A stretch of 64,000 bases of DNA from Paraburkholderia terricola (GCF_900142195.1 NZ_FRAB01000016.1:91899-155898), one strand, 5' to 3'. Positions 33,987 to 46,081 are shown, counted from the stretch's first letter. Translations and numbers: made by a program. The notes: generated by a model not told the origin, from the sequence alone.

Positions 33987-35987
33987 ATGACACGCATCGA
34001 AAGACCTTTCGACATCACGCGTCTCGAAGACGAATGGCTCGAAGCGGATGGCTTCGGCGGATTCGCATCGGGCACGGTCGGCACGCTGCGCACGCGCCGC
34101 TATCATGCGTTGCTGCTCACCGCGACGCGAGCGCCGGGAGGGCGCATCGCGCTCGTCAATGGCGTGGAGGCGTGGCTCGAAACCGATGGCACGCGTTATC
34201 CGTTGAGCATGCAGCGCTATGTGCCGGACGTGGTCTATCCCGACCTGGCGCCGAGCCTTCTTCAATTCGACACCGTGCCGTGGCCGACCTGGCGGTTTCA
34301 GCTCGATACGCAGGGGGTGCTCACCGCCGAGGTATTCGTGACCAAGGCGACGCGCGAAACGGTGTTGCGTTGGCGGCTCGATGGCGCGATCAACGGCGTT
34401 CAGGCGTTACCCGCGATGCGCGCATTCACCTTGAAAGTGAGACCGTTGCTATCGGGCCGCGACTATCACGCGTTGCACCACGAAAATCCCGCGTTCAATT
34501 TCAACGCGCGGATCAGCAACGGCGACGCATGCGTGAGTTGGCAACCCTACGGCGACGTGCCGCTGATCAGCGCAGTCACGAACGGCGTCTACACGCACGC
34601 GCCCGATTGGTATCGGAACTTCTGCTACGTTCGCGAGCGCGAGCGTGGCCTCGACTTCAGCGAGGATCTCGCGACGCCCGGCGTATTCAGCTTCGATCTG
34701 GCGGCGAGCGAGGCGGTGATGATCCTCAGCGCGCCGAGCGTCACGACCGCATGCACGGCCGCATCCGCCACCGAGCCGACAGCGCAGCCAGGCGCGCGAC
34801 CACCAACCGCGCATGCCGCGGAGTTGGCGCGCATCGAGGAGCAACGCCGCAGCGCACTCGGCTCGCGGCTGCAACGCTCCGCCGATGCCTACGTGGTCAC
34901 GCGCAACGAAGGCCGCACGATCCTCGCCGGCTTTCCGTGGTTCACCGACTGGGGCCGCGACACGTTCATCGCGATGCGCGGCTTGCTGATCGCATCGGGC
35001 CGACTCGACGAGGCCGAAGCGATCCTGCTCGAATGGTCGGGCACGCTATCGGAAGGCATGCTGCCGAACCGTTTTCCCGACTACGGCGACGCGCCCGAAT
35101 ACAACTCGGTGGATGCGTCGTTGTGGTTCATCGTCGCCCTGCACGACTATCTGGCGACGGGACACGCGAGCGCCGCTACGCGAACGCGTCTGCAGCGAGC
35201 CGCCGAAGCCATCCTCGTGGGCTATACGAACGGCACGCGCTTCAACATCCAGGCTTCCGCCGCCGATGGCCTGTTGAACGCCGGCGTCCCCGGCATGCAA
35301 CTCACGTGGATGGATGCCAAGGTCGGCGACTGGGTCGTCACGCCGCGCATCGGCAAACCGGTCGAAGTACAGGCGCTGTGGATCAACGCATTGCGCATTG
35401 CAGCAACGTGGAATCCGCTGTGGCTGCCGCCCGCCGAGCGAGCGTTGCAAGCGTTTCGCGAGCGCTTCGTCGATTCGTCCACGCAGGCGCTGTTCGATAA
35501 CGTCGACGTGGATTTCATTGAAGGCCGCGTCGATCGCTCGATCCGCCCGAATCAGATTTTTGCCGTGGGCGGTCTGCCGTTTCCGTTGCTCGAAGGCGCG
35601 GCGGCGCGCGCGGTGCTCGACCAGGTCGAGGCGCATCTGCTCACGCCGCTTGGCCTGAGAACGCTGGCGCCGTCCGATCCCGCCTATCGCGCGTATTACG
35701 GCGGTCCGCCGCTGGAGCGCGATGGCGCCTATCATCAAGGAACCGTGTGGCCGTGGCTGCTGGGCCCGTTCGTCGAAGCATGGCTGCGGGTGCGCGGCAA
35801 TGCGGCGGACGCTCGCGCCGAAGCCAAGGCGCGTTTTCTCGATCCGCTTCATGCGCATCTCGACCACGCCGGCCTCGATCATCTCTCGGAGATCGCCGGC
35901 GGCGACGCTCCGCATGCGCCTGGCGGCACGCCGTTCCAGGCGTGGTCGCTCGGCGAGTTGCTGCGCGTGGAGAAGCTGCTTGCCTAG
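33987..35987 (+). CDS. amylo-alpha-1,6-glucosidase-type glycogen debranching enzyme
   Basis: 666 aa. The N-terminal beta-sandwich (GDE_N type) begins EWLEADGFGGFASGTVGTLRTRRYHALL, the hallmark of this family. The C-terminal (alpha/alpha)6 catalytic barrel has GFPWFTDWGRDTFIAMRGLL, LPNRFPDYGDAPEYNSVDASLWF and PNQIFAVGG. Family enzymes remove alpha-1,6-linked glucose from glycogen-type polymers. No signal peptide, so cytoplasmic. Start at ATG 33987; upstream frame is not coding-like. First of four carbohydrate genes. Confidence 0.88.
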   Translation: MTRIERPFDITRLEDEWLEADGFGGFASGTVGTLRTRRYHALLLTATRAPGGRIALVNGVEAWLETDGTRYPLSMQRYVPDVVYPDLAPSLLQFDTVPWPTWRFQLDTQGVLTAEVFVTKATRETVLRWRLDGAINGVQALPAMRAFTLKVRPLLSGRDYHALHHENPAFNFNARISNGDACVSWQPYGDVPLISAVTNGVYTHAPDWYRNFCYVRERERGLDFSEDLATPGVFSFDLAASEAVMILSAPSVTTACTAASATEPTAQPGARPPTAHAAELARIEEQRRSALGSRLQRSADAYVVTRNEGRTILAGFPWFTDWGRDTFIAMRGLLIASGRLDEAEAILLEWSGTLSEGMLPNRFPDYGDAPEYNSVDASLWFIVALHDYLATGHASAATRTRLQRAAEAILVGYTNGTRFNIQASAADGLLNAGVPGMQLTWMDAKVGDWVVTPRIGKPVEVQALWINALRIAATWNPLWLPPAERALQAFRERFVDSSTQALFDNVDVDFIEGRVDRSIRPNQIFAVGGLPFPLLEGAAARAVLDQVEAHLLTPLGLRTLAPSDPAYRAYYGGPPLERDGAYHQGTVWPWLLGPFVEAWLRVRGNAADARAEAKARFLDPLHAHLDHAGLDHLSEIAGGDAPHAPGGTPFQAWSLGELLRVEKLLA

Positions 35988-36058
35988 TTGAAGCCCAAGG
36001 TTACGCAAACCGCGCTAGGATGTGAGTCCCACCGCAAGCCTGATGCAAGGACGTCGTC

Positions 36059-38878
<2,820 letters not shown>

Positions 38879-38957
38879 ACGCCGGCTGCGGCCGGGTTCA
38901 GGCGCGGTCTTTCCTGTATCGCCAGGTTCTTTTCATCGCTTTTCGAACGTGAATCCC

Positions 38958-40565
38958 ATGTCGACTACACCGAATACCCCGCCATCCGATAGCGCCGGCC
39001 ACGAACTCAGTTGCAAGATCAGCGCGCGGGCGCACGATGCGCCCGCCTCGCCGGCCGGCAAGCGGCCCGCGCCGCCTTGCACGCTGGTGATCTTCGGCGC
39101 GGCCGGCGATCTGACGAAGCGGCTCCTGATGCCCGCGCTGTACAACCTCGCGGTGGACGGCCTGCTCGACGGCGGCATGAAAATCGTCGGCGTGAATCAT
39201 GGCGCGCGTGAGACGAGCAAGTGGCGCGACGATTTGCACGCGTCGCTGCGGCAGTTCGCGGCGGACAAAGCCAGCACCTTCCACGCCGGCAAGCTCGACG
39301 ACACAGCGTGGGACTGGGTCGCGCAACGCCTCGACTACATGGCCGGCGAATTCGAATCCGACGAGACGTTTGCGATGCTCAAGCAGAAGCTCGATCACAC
39401 GCCGGGCGGCAACGTGATCTTCTATCTCGCGGTCGGCTCGCGCTTCTTCGAACCGATCGTCGAGCATCTCGGCCAGGCGGGCTTGCTGAAAGAAGGCGAG
39501 GGAGCTAGCGGCGGCTTTCGCCGCATCGTGATCGAGAAACCGTTCGGCACCGATCTCGCCTCGGCGCGCGATCTGAACGCGCACATTCTGTCGTATGCGA
39601 GGGAATCGCAGGTGTATCGCATCGATCACTTTCTCGGCAAGGACACCGTGCAGAGCATTCTCGCCGTGCGCTTCGCGAATGCGCTGTTCGAGCCGATGTG
39701 GCGGCGCGAGTACATCGACAACGTGCAGATCAGCGCGGCCGAGACCCTCGGCGTGGAAGGGCGCGGCAAGTTCTACGAGCAGACCGGCGCGTTTCGCGAC
39801 ATGGTGCCGAACCATCTGTTCCAGTTGCTCGGCATGGTCGCGATGGAACCGCCCAATTCGTTCGACGCCGAAGCCGTACGCGACAAGAAGGCCGAGATCT
39901 TCGACGCAATCCAGCCGCTGAATCCGGACGACGTCGTGTTCGGTCAATACGAAAACGGCCCGGCGGGCATCGGTTACCGCGAGGAGCCGGACGTCGCGCC
40001 GAACAGCACGACCGAAACTTACGCGGCGGCCCGCGTGTTCATCGAGAACTGGCGCTGGGCCGGCGTGCCGTTCTATCTGCGCACCGGCAAGCGGCTCGCC
40101 GCGCGCCGCACGGAGATTGCAGTGCAGTTGAAACCCGTGCCGTTCCGTTTGTTCCGCGACACACCCGTCGACGCGTTGACGCCGAACGTGCTGACCTTGC
40201 GCATCGATCCGGCGCACGGCACGAGCTTCGACTTCAACGTGAAAACGCCGGGGCCGGTGATGCGGATCGGCGCGGTGCAGTCGTCGTTCGATTACGGCGA
40301 CTTCTTCGCGGAGCGTGCCAACGTCGGTTACGAAACCTTGCTGTACGACTGCATGCTCGGCGACGAGACGTTGTTCCAGCGTGCGGACAGCATCGAAACG
40401 AGCTGGTGCGCGGTGGACGACGTGCTGCATCCGAAAACCGGCGGCGCGCTTGCGGTGCACGGTTATGCAGCCGGCAGCGACGGACCCGCGCAAGCGGATG
40501 CGCTACTGGCGCGCAACGGCCATGCATGGCGGCCATTGAAAAAGAACGCAATCGAGAAGAAGTGA
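38958..40565 (+). CDS. zwf: glucose-6-phosphate 1-dehydrogenase
   Basis: 535 aa, slightly longer than usual because of a 50-residue Ser/Ala/Pro-rich N-terminal extension. NADP-binding LVIFGAAGDLTKRLLMPALYNL, substrate/catalytic RIDHFLGKDTVQSILAVRFAN, and FYLRTGKRLAARRTEIAVQLK are diagnostic. It oxidises glucose 6-phosphate to 6-phosphogluconolactone, the entry to Entner-Doudoroff and pentose phosphate routes. Followed 39 bases later by a glucokinase gene, forming a glucose-to-6-phosphogluconate pair; pgl and edd are not next to it. Confidence 0.93.
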   Translation: MSTTPNTPPSDSAGHELSCKISARAHDAPASPAGKRPAPPCTLVIFGAAGDLTKRLLMPALYNLAVDGLLDGGMKIVGVNHGARETSKWRDDLHASLRQFAADKASTFHAGKLDDTAWDWVAQRLDYMAGEFESDETFAMLKQKLDHTPGGNVIFYLAVGSRFFEPIVEHLGQAGLLKEGEGASGGFRRIVIEKPFGTDLASARDLNAHILSYARESQVYRIDHFLGKDTVQSILAVRFANALFEPMWRREYIDNVQISAAETLGVEGRGKFYEQTGAFRDMVPNHLFQLLGMVAMEPPNSFDAEAVRDKKAEIFDAIQPLNPDDVVFGQYENGPAGIGYREEPDVAPNSTTETYAAARVFIENWRWAGVPFYLRTGKRLAARRTEIAVQLKPVPFRLFRDTPVDALTPNVLTLRIDPAHGTSFDFNVKTPGPVMRIGAVQSSFDYGDFFAERANVGYETLLYDCMLGDETLFQRADSIETSWCAVDDVLHPKTGGALAVHGYAAGSDGPAQADALLARNGHAWRPLKKNAIEKK

Positions 40566-40604
40566 CGCGATCCAACGCTTCAATAGGACACAACGGGGGA
40601 CACG

Positions 40605-41405
40605 GTGGCGACACGTAAGGCGAAAGTAAAAGACAGCACCGAGCGGATTCTCGCGATCGACGTTGGCGGCAGCGGCCTGAAAGCCGCAATCATCGGTGCG
40701 GACGGTCAGATGCAAACCGAGCGCATGCGCGTGGCGACGCCGCATCCGTGCACGCCGGATCAGTTGGTGGATGCGCTGGCGAAACTGGTCGAGCCGCTCA
40801 TCAAACAGGCGCCGCCTTCGCTCATGTCGATCGGTTTTCCCGGCGTGGTGCGTAATAACCGCATTCTCACGGCGCCGCACTTCGGCATCGAGGGCTGGCA
40901 CGACATTCCGCTCGCGGATGCGTTGGCGCAACGCCTGGGCGGTTTGCCGGTTCGCATGATCAACGACGCCGAGATGCAGGGCTTTGCCGTGATCGAAGGC
41001 CACGGCATCGAATTCGTGCTGACGCTCGGCACGGGCGCGGGCACGGCGCTCTTTCGCGACGGCGAGCTGATGCCGCACCTGGAGCTTGCGCATCATCCGG
41101 TGAGCAGGAAAGGCGTCGCGTACGACGAGTACATCGGCGAGGCCGCGCGTGAACAGGTGGGGAATAAGCGCTGGAACCGGCGCGTGCAGAAGGTGATCGG
41201 CATTCTGGACTCGCTGGTGAATTACGACAGGTTGTGGATCGGCGGCGGCAACGCGGCGCGTCTCACGATCGAGTTGCCGGCCAACGTCGCAACCGTTTCG
41301 AACGATGCGGGTATTCAGGGCGGCGCGCGGCTATGGCATCCGAAGTCCGTGCGCGAAACGCGGCAGTTGCCCGAGGCGAATGAACGGATCGGGCGTTTCA
41401 AATGA
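40605..41405 (+). CDS. ppgK: ROK-family (polyphosphate) glucokinase
   Basis: 266 aa from a GTG start. Phosphate-binding DVGGSGLKAAIIG, GFPGVVRNN, catalytic Asp in MINDAEMQGFAV, and TLGTGAGTALF follow the polyphosphate-glucokinase subgroup order rather than the ATP Glk order. It would phosphorylate glucose using polyphosphate and/or ATP, supplying the neighbouring zwf product. The symbol is assigned by motif order and length; phosphoryl donor preference is not proven. Confidence 0.8.
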   Translation: MATRKAKVKDSTERILAIDVGGSGLKAAIIGADGQMQTERMRVATPHPCTPDQLVDALAKLVEPLIKQAPPSLMSIGFPGVVRNNRILTAPHFGIEGWHDIPLADALAQRLGGLPVRMINDAEMQGFAVIEGHGIEFVLTLGTGAGTALFRDGELMPHLELAHHPVSRKGVAYDEYIGEAAREQVGNKRWNRRVQKVIGILDSLVNYDRLWIGGGNAARLTIELPANVATVSNDAGIQGGARLWHPKSVRETRQLPEANERIGRFK

Positions 41406-41512
41406 CCGGTTCCACAAGCGGCACCTGGCGGAATAAGAACATGTCGACGGAATAAAGCGCTCGGTCTAAACGTTTGCCGTCGACGGGCACCCCACTTTCC
41501 AACGGATCAACA

Positions 41513-41824
41513 ATGAAAACATCGCGCCGTCATTTCCTGCTGCTGAGCGTGGGCGTGGGTTCATCGCTCGTGCTGTCGCGCGCCGCGTTCGCCGACAGCG
41601 CCAACGCGCTCAGCGAAGCCGATCCGAAGGCGCAAGCCGTCGGCTATAAAGAGGACGCGTCGAAGGTCGACAAGGCGAAATTCCCCGGCTATGCCGCCGG
41701 GCAAACCTGCGGCAATTGCTCGCTGTTCCAGGGCAAAGCCACCGACGCTTACGGCGGCTGCACGGTGTTCGGCGACAAGCAGGTGGCCGCGCGCGGCTGG
41801 TGCGGTTCGTATACGAATATGTGA
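41513..41824 (+). CDS. high-potential iron-sulfur protein (HiPIP), Tat-exported
   Basis: 103 aa. Tat signal TSRRHFLLLSVGVGSSLVLSRAAFA. The mature domain has the four-cysteine HiPIP arrangement CGNC ... GGC ... GWC (QTCGNCSLFQ, YGGCTVF, ARGWCGSY) that binds one [4Fe-4S] cluster. It acts as a periplasmic electron carrier, for example from bc1 complex to oxidase or reductases. Monocistronic. Confidence 0.93.
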   Translation: MKTSRRHFLLLSVGVGSSLVLSRAAFADSANALSEADPKAQAVGYKEDASKVDKAKFPGYAAGQTCGNCSLFQGKATDAYGGCTVFGDKQVAARGWCGSYTNM

Positions 41825-41877
41825 GCGGCGCGTTCGTTGATTGAACACGCGCTGCGTGCGCGCGGATTCGGCGCGCT

Positions 41878-42228
41878 TCAGCGCAACGCGCCCAGCGCCA
41901 GTTCGTGCGAATCGCCGATCCATACCGCGGCGTCGCGATGATCGCGCAAGGCGTCGCCGGTATTCGGATGCAGGAAAACATCCAGCGCGCCGTGATTCAA
42001 CGTGAGCCAGCCGACCAGTTCGGCGAACTGCTCGTGCGCGAACGCGAGCTGATACGACCACATGGGATGCGGTCCGACAGGCCGTTCGTGGAAACGGCCC
42101 ATTTGCAGCCTGCCGTTCCAGCGCGCTTCGATTTGCTCGCGAAAGGCCCACGCGGCGTCGCGGCTGCTCGAATCGAAATAAATGTGAGCGTGCCAGTTGG
42201 CAATCACTGAGGTGTCGCGAAAGGTCAT
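41878..42228 (-). CDS. DOPA 4,5-dioxygenase-family protein
   Basis: 116 aa. Family motifs WHAHIYFD (two His), RPVGPHPMWSYQLAF and LTLNHGALDVFLHPNTGDALRDH are present, matching the small DOPA-dioxygenase-like proteins of bacteria and fungi. Characterised members perform extradiol cleavage of DOPA; most bacterial ones are uncharacterised. It lies 47 bases beyond the start of the flanking minus-strand acetyltransferase gene and could be co-transcribed with it. Confidence 0.85.
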   Translation of the reverse strand: MTFRDTSVIANWHAHIYFDSSSRDAAWAFREQIEARWNGRLQMGRFHERPVGPHPMWSYQLAFAHEQFAELVGWLTLNHGALDVFLHPNTGDALRDHRDAAVWIGDSHELALGALR

Positions 42229-42275
42229 AACAAAGTCCGTTGGGTTCGACGCGTCGAACAGTCTTTATCCGCCAT

Positions 42276-42749
42276 TTATTCTGCTTCGGTTTCCGCCGAC
42301 GCGCGCGGCGCACGCCTCATGTGAAACTGTCTGTCATCTTCGCCGATGGTTTCGAAGCCCAGGCGCTCGTACAGGCGCTTCGCGGGATTGCCTTTGAGCA
42401 CCTTCAGCGTGACCGGCAGCGCTTCCATCTGCGCGGCTTGCAGGACGGTATGCAGCACGCGTTCGCCGATGCCGCGCCCTTGGTGTTCAGCCGAGATTTG
42501 CAATTGCATGACGACCCACTCCGTGTCGGTGCGGTGCGCTTTGAGCAAGCCGGCCGGCGCGCCGTCGATGCAGATCACGCGCGCTGTGTCGTAACGATGC
42601 AGCACGCGCGCGCGATGTTCGGCGTCGTCCGAAGCGTCGCCAGCGCGTGCGAGGTGTTCGGTCATGGTCGCCTTGCGCAGGTCGAACAGAAAGGCCTCGT
42701 CGGCGCTCAGCGCTGGGCGCAGGGTGAGGGCGGGTTCGTGATCGGACAT
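42276..42749 (-). CDS. GNAT-family N-acetyltransferase
   Basis: 157 aa from the Met at 42749 (MSDHEPALTLRPALSADEAFLFDLRK). Acetyl-CoA loop: WVVMQLQISAEHQGRGIGERVLHTVLQAAQ; C-terminal NPAKRLYERLGFETIGEDDRQFHM. Substrate unknown. Probably transcribed with the DOPA-dioxygenase-like gene just downstream. Confidence 0.85.
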   Translation of the reverse strand: MSDHEPALTLRPALSADEAFLFDLRKATMTEHLARAGDASDDAEHRARVLHRYDTARVICIDGAPAGLLKAHRTDTEWVVMQLQISAEHQGRGIGERVLHTVLQAAQMEALPVTLKVLKGNPAKRLYERLGFETIGEDDRQFHMRRAPRASAETEAE

Positions 42750-43191
42750 GTTGGTAACGTTTCCGGCGAGGGCGACGGTCAGTAAAAATTGGCGTGAATT
42801 GTCGAGCCAGCAGCGCTTTTTTACCACGCGCTCAGGTTATCGCCTCTCGACTTCATTGCTCGAAGCACACGCCGATGTCATCGACCGATGCTCTTATCGA
42901 TGCGGATCAGCATATCGCCGCGTGCGCCGTCTCAGGCGCTACCGGACTTTGCAGCTTGTGAGACGAGGTACGGCCTCAGTGGGCATCATCAGGCGCAGCG
43001 ACCCGCCGCGCCTTGGTATGCAAATTGGCATGCGCTTTGCTTTTGTCTCACCCGCGAACCGGCGAGTGCGCAATTTCGATGCCTGCTCGCGCAAGGCGGC
43101 GAACCGCCGCGCGGCCGGCGTTTCGTTCAGTTTCTTCCGGCGTCGTTCGTTCAACACGGCGAATGGCTTAATGAACTTTGCGAGGTGGGCT

Positions 43192-43464
43192 ATGGAGGTT
43201 ATCGAGCTTGAACCTAGCGTCTCGGCAGACGGACGCGCGGTGATTTTCCAGCTTTCGGCGCGAGGGCGGGAGCTCGAATGCGCCGTGACGCGCGAGGCGC
43301 TGGAACAGCACTTCTGGCTGCAACGCGACGCCGGCGAGGAACGCGTACTGAAGACCTTCGCGGACGGACGCAAGCGCATCATCGCCGTCGCCGAACGAAA
43401 GATGCTGGCGCGGCCCGGCGAAAAAGTCCTGTTGACGATCAGCGACTTCGCCGCGCGAGGTTGA
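43192..43464 (+). CDS. DUF1488 family protein
   Basis: 90 aa. The short beta-rich domain (VSADGRAVIFQLSARGRELECAVTREALEQHFW) is the DUF1488 pattern; function unknown. The start ATG at 43192 has GAGGTGGGC upstream; upstream sequence in the same frame is Arg/Ser-rich and not coding-like. Isolated gene preceding a long non-coding stretch. Confidence 0.7.
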   Translation: MEVIELEPSVSADGRAVIFQLSARGRELECAVTREALEQHFWLQRDAGEERVLKTFADGRKRIIAVAERKMLARPGEKVLLTISDFAARG

Positions 43465-43627
43465 TGTTTTTCGCCGGGTCGAGCGTCGCTCGGCACCGGC
43501 CCGCCCGCCAGATAACTCACCACACTCACCACGGCGTAACCGGCCCGCACGCCTCTGACATCGGATGAAAGCGCCGCGTTACGCCGATTCGTCAAATTAG
43601 CCTGCCAATTCCCCTCGCTTCGGCCAA

Positions 43628-43654
43628 TTGCCGTCGCATGCTCTCGCCTACACT
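43628..43654 (+). promoter_or_regulatory. weak sigma70-like promoter at the start of the non-coding stretch
   Basis: TTGCCG (43628-43633) and TACACT (43649-43654) are separated by 15 bases, shorter than ideal. It faces the CAG-rich region and the terminator at 44.1 kb, so it could start a non-coding transcript. Confidence 0.3.
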
Positions 43655-43910
43655 GTTTTCCATGGAGCGACAAAACACCGAGCCCCATCGACGCGGTCTC
43701 CCCCCGCGTTGTTTTGAACCGTACCGTTGATGGCAGTGTGCCGCGTTGTCGAATGCGGCAGGGCAGTAAAGCAGTAGGAAGTAGAAGCAATGCAAACGGC
43801 GCGCGATCCACGCAAGAAGCGCGCGAATCAGTAGGGGGTTGCAGCCAGGCGTAGTTGAAGGCGAAGGACCCGGCTGCGATGCAGTCGCAGTACAAGGCAG
43901 CACCCGCTTT

Positions 43911-44018
43911 TGCAGTAGCAGTAGGAACAACAAGCACGGCAGCAACAGCAGCAATAGCAGCAATAGCAGTTCAGTCGGTAATCGCTTTTTGCAGCAGCAG
44001 TTGAGGTAGCAACAGCTT
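43911..44018. repeat. CAG/AGC-rich low-complexity repeat
   Basis: Dense imperfect repeats of GCAGTA, AACAGC, AGCAAT and GCAGCAGCAG, e.g. two adjacent copies of AGCAATAGC. The minus-strand frame here would encode poly-Leu/Cys/Tyr nonsense and the other frames are equally unlikely, so I treat it as non-coding. It sits between the DUF1488 gene and a strong plus-strand terminator, inside an 828-base region (43465-44292) with no credible gene. Confidence 0.6.
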
Positions 44019-44086
44019 GATTGGTTTGCGGTGGTGACAGGTCGGCAGGCATCCACGCGCGTGCACGACCCTTCCATCCTGTCCGG

Positions 44087-44119
44087 CCCTGTTCTCTCGC
44101 GGGAACAGGGTCCCTTTTT
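44087..44119 (+). terminator. rho-independent terminator with no gene upstream
   Basis: CCCTGTTC/GAACAGGG perfect 8-bp stem, 8-base loop, then TCCCTTTTT. Orientation is plus. The nearest plus-strand gene ends 620 bases earlier (43464), so the terminator may end an untranslated RNA starting near 43.66 kb. Confidence 0.7.
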
Positions 44120-44292
44120 CGTTTGAACCACTCCTCCGACGTTTAAGCCGGCCTTAATAGTTGCTTGCCATGATGGCGACACGGTCTCGCAGTCGAGCCC
44201 TGTCAAGCCGCCGGCGTTTCGGCGGCGCTTATCGCCGAAGTCGTGCAGAATTCGGTGGTCAAGCTGAAAGTCAGCGAAGGAGGTTGAACGAT

Positions 44293-44766
44293 ATGTCCAG
44301 TAAGTCGCGAGTCCGCAAGCACAGCCAATCGGCCATGTCCCCGCTGTTGCGCGCGCTGACCTTTAGCCGCACCGCACACGAGCCGGTCACCACGGCGATG
44401 GTCCTGCAGGCCTATAGCGCGCTCGACGCGTTCCGGCACAGCCACGGCTCGCGGACGCTCCACACGACGTTGAGCCGGCATTTGCTGGTCTCGCAAGAGC
44501 TTGCGCGGCTTGGGCTCGGTGAGGACTTGCTGGCCGACATCGAAAGCGCGCATGCCGCAATGGTTCAGGTCGACGCCCGCGAGCATCGCGACGGCGCGTG
44601 GACCGTCGAGGACGACGAATACGCCCGCCTGTGCGCGGCGCTGGCGATTCTGGACGGGCAATTGTCCGTCGCATCGTTGAGTGAGATTGCGAGCGCCGAA
44701 GCGCGAATGATCGAAGGCTTGATGCGCTCCGCGCAGATGCGGGCGATCGCCGAAGCGGCGGTCTGA
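44293..44766 (+). CDS. hypothetical helical protein, 157 aa
   Basis: Start set by AGGAGG ten bases before ATG 44293. The sequence is predominantly helical (VTTAMVLQAYSALDAFRHSH, LSRHLLVSQELARLGLGEDLLADIESAHAAMVQVD, ARMIEGLMRSAQMRAIAEA). No signal peptide or known motif. It resembles small Burkholderia-specific proteins of unknown function; I cannot name a family. A strong terminator follows, so it is monocistronic. Confidence 0.65.
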   Translation: MSSKSRVRKHSQSAMSPLLRALTFSRTAHEPVTTAMVLQAYSALDAFRHSHGSRTLHTTLSRHLLVSQELARLGLGEDLLADIESAHAAMVQVDAREHRDGAWTVEDDEYARLCAALAILDGQLSVASLSEIASAEARMIEGLMRSAQMRAIAEAAV

Positions 44767-44806
44767 TCGGTACGGCAGTCTCGCTCCGATACTGCGCCAA
44801 CGAAAA

Positions 44807-44827
44807 CGCCCCGCATGGGGCGTTTTT
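44807..44827 (+). terminator. rho-independent terminator
   Basis: CGCCCC-GCAT-GGGGCG followed by TTTTT, flanked by AAAA on the left; 40 bases past the stop at 44766. Confidence 0.85.
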
Positions 44828-44955
44828 GCATTGCAGCGGCTTCGCGCCGTGCAGCGAAAACGCGCGATCGACGCAAAAAAGCCTCTCGTGCCGCGCGGAG
44901 ACGACGAGTCTCCGTAAAGATCCCAATCGACCGCCACGCCGGCGTCGGGCAGCGT

Positions 44956-44984
44956 TTGCCGGAGTGATCCGCGCTTGCTAGACT
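44956..44984 (+). promoter_or_regulatory. sigma70-type promoter for the first DGPF gene
   Basis: TTGCCG (44956-44961), 17-base spacer, TAGACT (44979-44984), 88 bases before the ATG at 45072. It differs from the ECF-type promoter of the downstream unit. Confidence 0.5.
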
Positions 44985-45071
44985 GCCTCACCCTACCTAC
45001 CGCAAGCGCGTTGTTTGCGTTCATACGCGTACCGGGCGTTCACGTCCGCGGCGCGATCAATCGGAGACGCC

Positions 45072-45425
45072 ATGTCTTACATGCTGCTCATCGTCGAACC
45101 CTCGCATCAACGCATCGAGCGCGGCGAAGCCGCGGGGCGCGAAGTCTACGACCAGATGGTGCGTTTCGCCGCCGACCTGAAAGAACGCGGCAAACTGCTC
45201 GCCGTCGAATCGCTCACTTCGACGAAAGACGCCGTGCGCGTGCAGGTGCGCAACGGCCAGCCGAAACTGCTCGACGGCCCGTTTGCCGAAGCCAAGGAAA
45301 TGATCGGCGGTTTCTTCCTGCTCGATTGCGAAAGCCGTGACGAAGCCGTGGCGATCGCGCAAGCCTGTCCGGCGGCGTCGTGGTGCACCGTCGAGGTTCG
45401 CAAGCTCGGACCTTGTTTCGCCTAG
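45072..45425 (+). CDS. DGPF/YciI-family protein 1
   Basis: 117 aa. It contains the eponymous motif in KLLDGPFAEAKEMIGGFFLLDC, on the YciI ferredoxin-like fold. DGPF proteins are the standard companions of ECF42-group sigma factors; their biochemical role is unknown. Start at ATG 45072 (MSYMLLIVEPS). It has its own sigma70-like promoter and is separated by 146 bases from the next DGPF gene. Confidence 0.88.
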   Translation: MSYMLLIVEPSHQRIERGEAAGREVYDQMVRFAADLKERGKLLAVESLTSTKDAVRVQVRNGQPKLLDGPFAEAKEMIGGFFLLDCESRDEAVAIAQACPAASWCTVEVRKLGPCFA

Positions 45426-45480
45426 GCGATAGACGCATCCGTTGGCAGACCGGGGGTTTTCCCTGGCGCGTCGATAGGGG

Positions 45481-45507
45481 TGTCGATCCGGTCGTGCATC
45501 GCTCGTC
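45481..45507 (+). promoter_or_regulatory. ECF-type promoter (TGTCGA-N17-CGTC)
   Basis: TGTCGA at 45481-45486 and CGTC at 45504-45507, 17 bases apart and 64 bases before the second DGPF gene. As I recall, ECF42 regulons use a TGTCGA -35 element; CGTC is a common ECF -10. The sigma gene at 46494 lies in the unit it would drive, indicating autoregulation. Confidence 0.6.
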
Positions 45508-45571
45508 GTGTGAGTAAGGAGCCAGCAAGGCTGCACGGCTCTCCCTCTCACCACGAAAAGGAGTAACGGCG

Positions 45572-45985
45572 ATGCGATTCATGATCCTGGTCAAGGCGAC
45601 GGCCGCCAGCGAAGCCGGCGACATGCCCGACGAAGCGCTGCCGGCCGCGATGGCGACCTATCACGAAGAACTGGCCAGGGCCGGCGTGCTGCTCGACGCC
45701 ACCGGCTTGCAACCGAGCTCGAAGGGCTGGCGCGTTCACTACAGCGGCGGCAAGCAGACCGTGGTGGAAGGTCCGTTTGCGGAAACGAAGGAACTGATCG
45801 CCGGCTACACGTTGATTCAGGTCCGCTCGCGCGAGGAAGCGATGGAATGGGCGCGGCGCTTTCCGGCGCCGTTCGGCGAGCAGGCCGAGGGCGAAATCGA
45901 AGTGCGGCAGCTATTTCAACTCGACGACTTCGAACCCGGCCCGCAAGTCGAGCGATTCCGCGAACTGGAAGCGGCCAGGCGCTGA
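45572..45985 (+). CDS. DGPF/YciI-family protein 2
   Basis: 137 aa. The motif is varied to EGPF (TVVEGPFAETKELIAGYTLIQV) on the YciI-like fold; the C-terminus LFQLDDFEPGPQVERFRELEAAR is typical of the longer DGPF group. AAAAGGAG precedes the ATG. First gene after the ECF-type promoter, followed by a VOC protein and the sigma factor. Function unknown; genetic linkage to ECF42 sigma factors is the established feature. Confidence 0.88.
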   Translation: MRFMILVKATAASEAGDMPDEALPAAMATYHEELARAGVLLDATGLQPSSKGWRVHYSGGKQTVVEGPFAETKELIAGYTLIQVRSREEAMEWARRFPAPFGEQAEGEIEVRQLFQLDDFEPGPQVERFRELEAARR

Positions 45986-46081
45986 GCCGCGCGTCGATCC
46001 GAACGCCGCGCCGCATGCGCGGCGGCACCTGCCCCAACGCGCGGTCGCCGCGCAGCATCACCTGACCAACGGATGCTCATC

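Noticed and set aside
43911..44018. CRISPR-like array
   Set aside because: Repeats are short, irregular trinucleotide-type units without unique spacers or cas genes.
43592..44206. 204-residue minus-strand frame across the CAG repeats
   Set aside because: Encodes runs of Leu/Cys/Tyr from simple repeats; no ribosome site, no homology.
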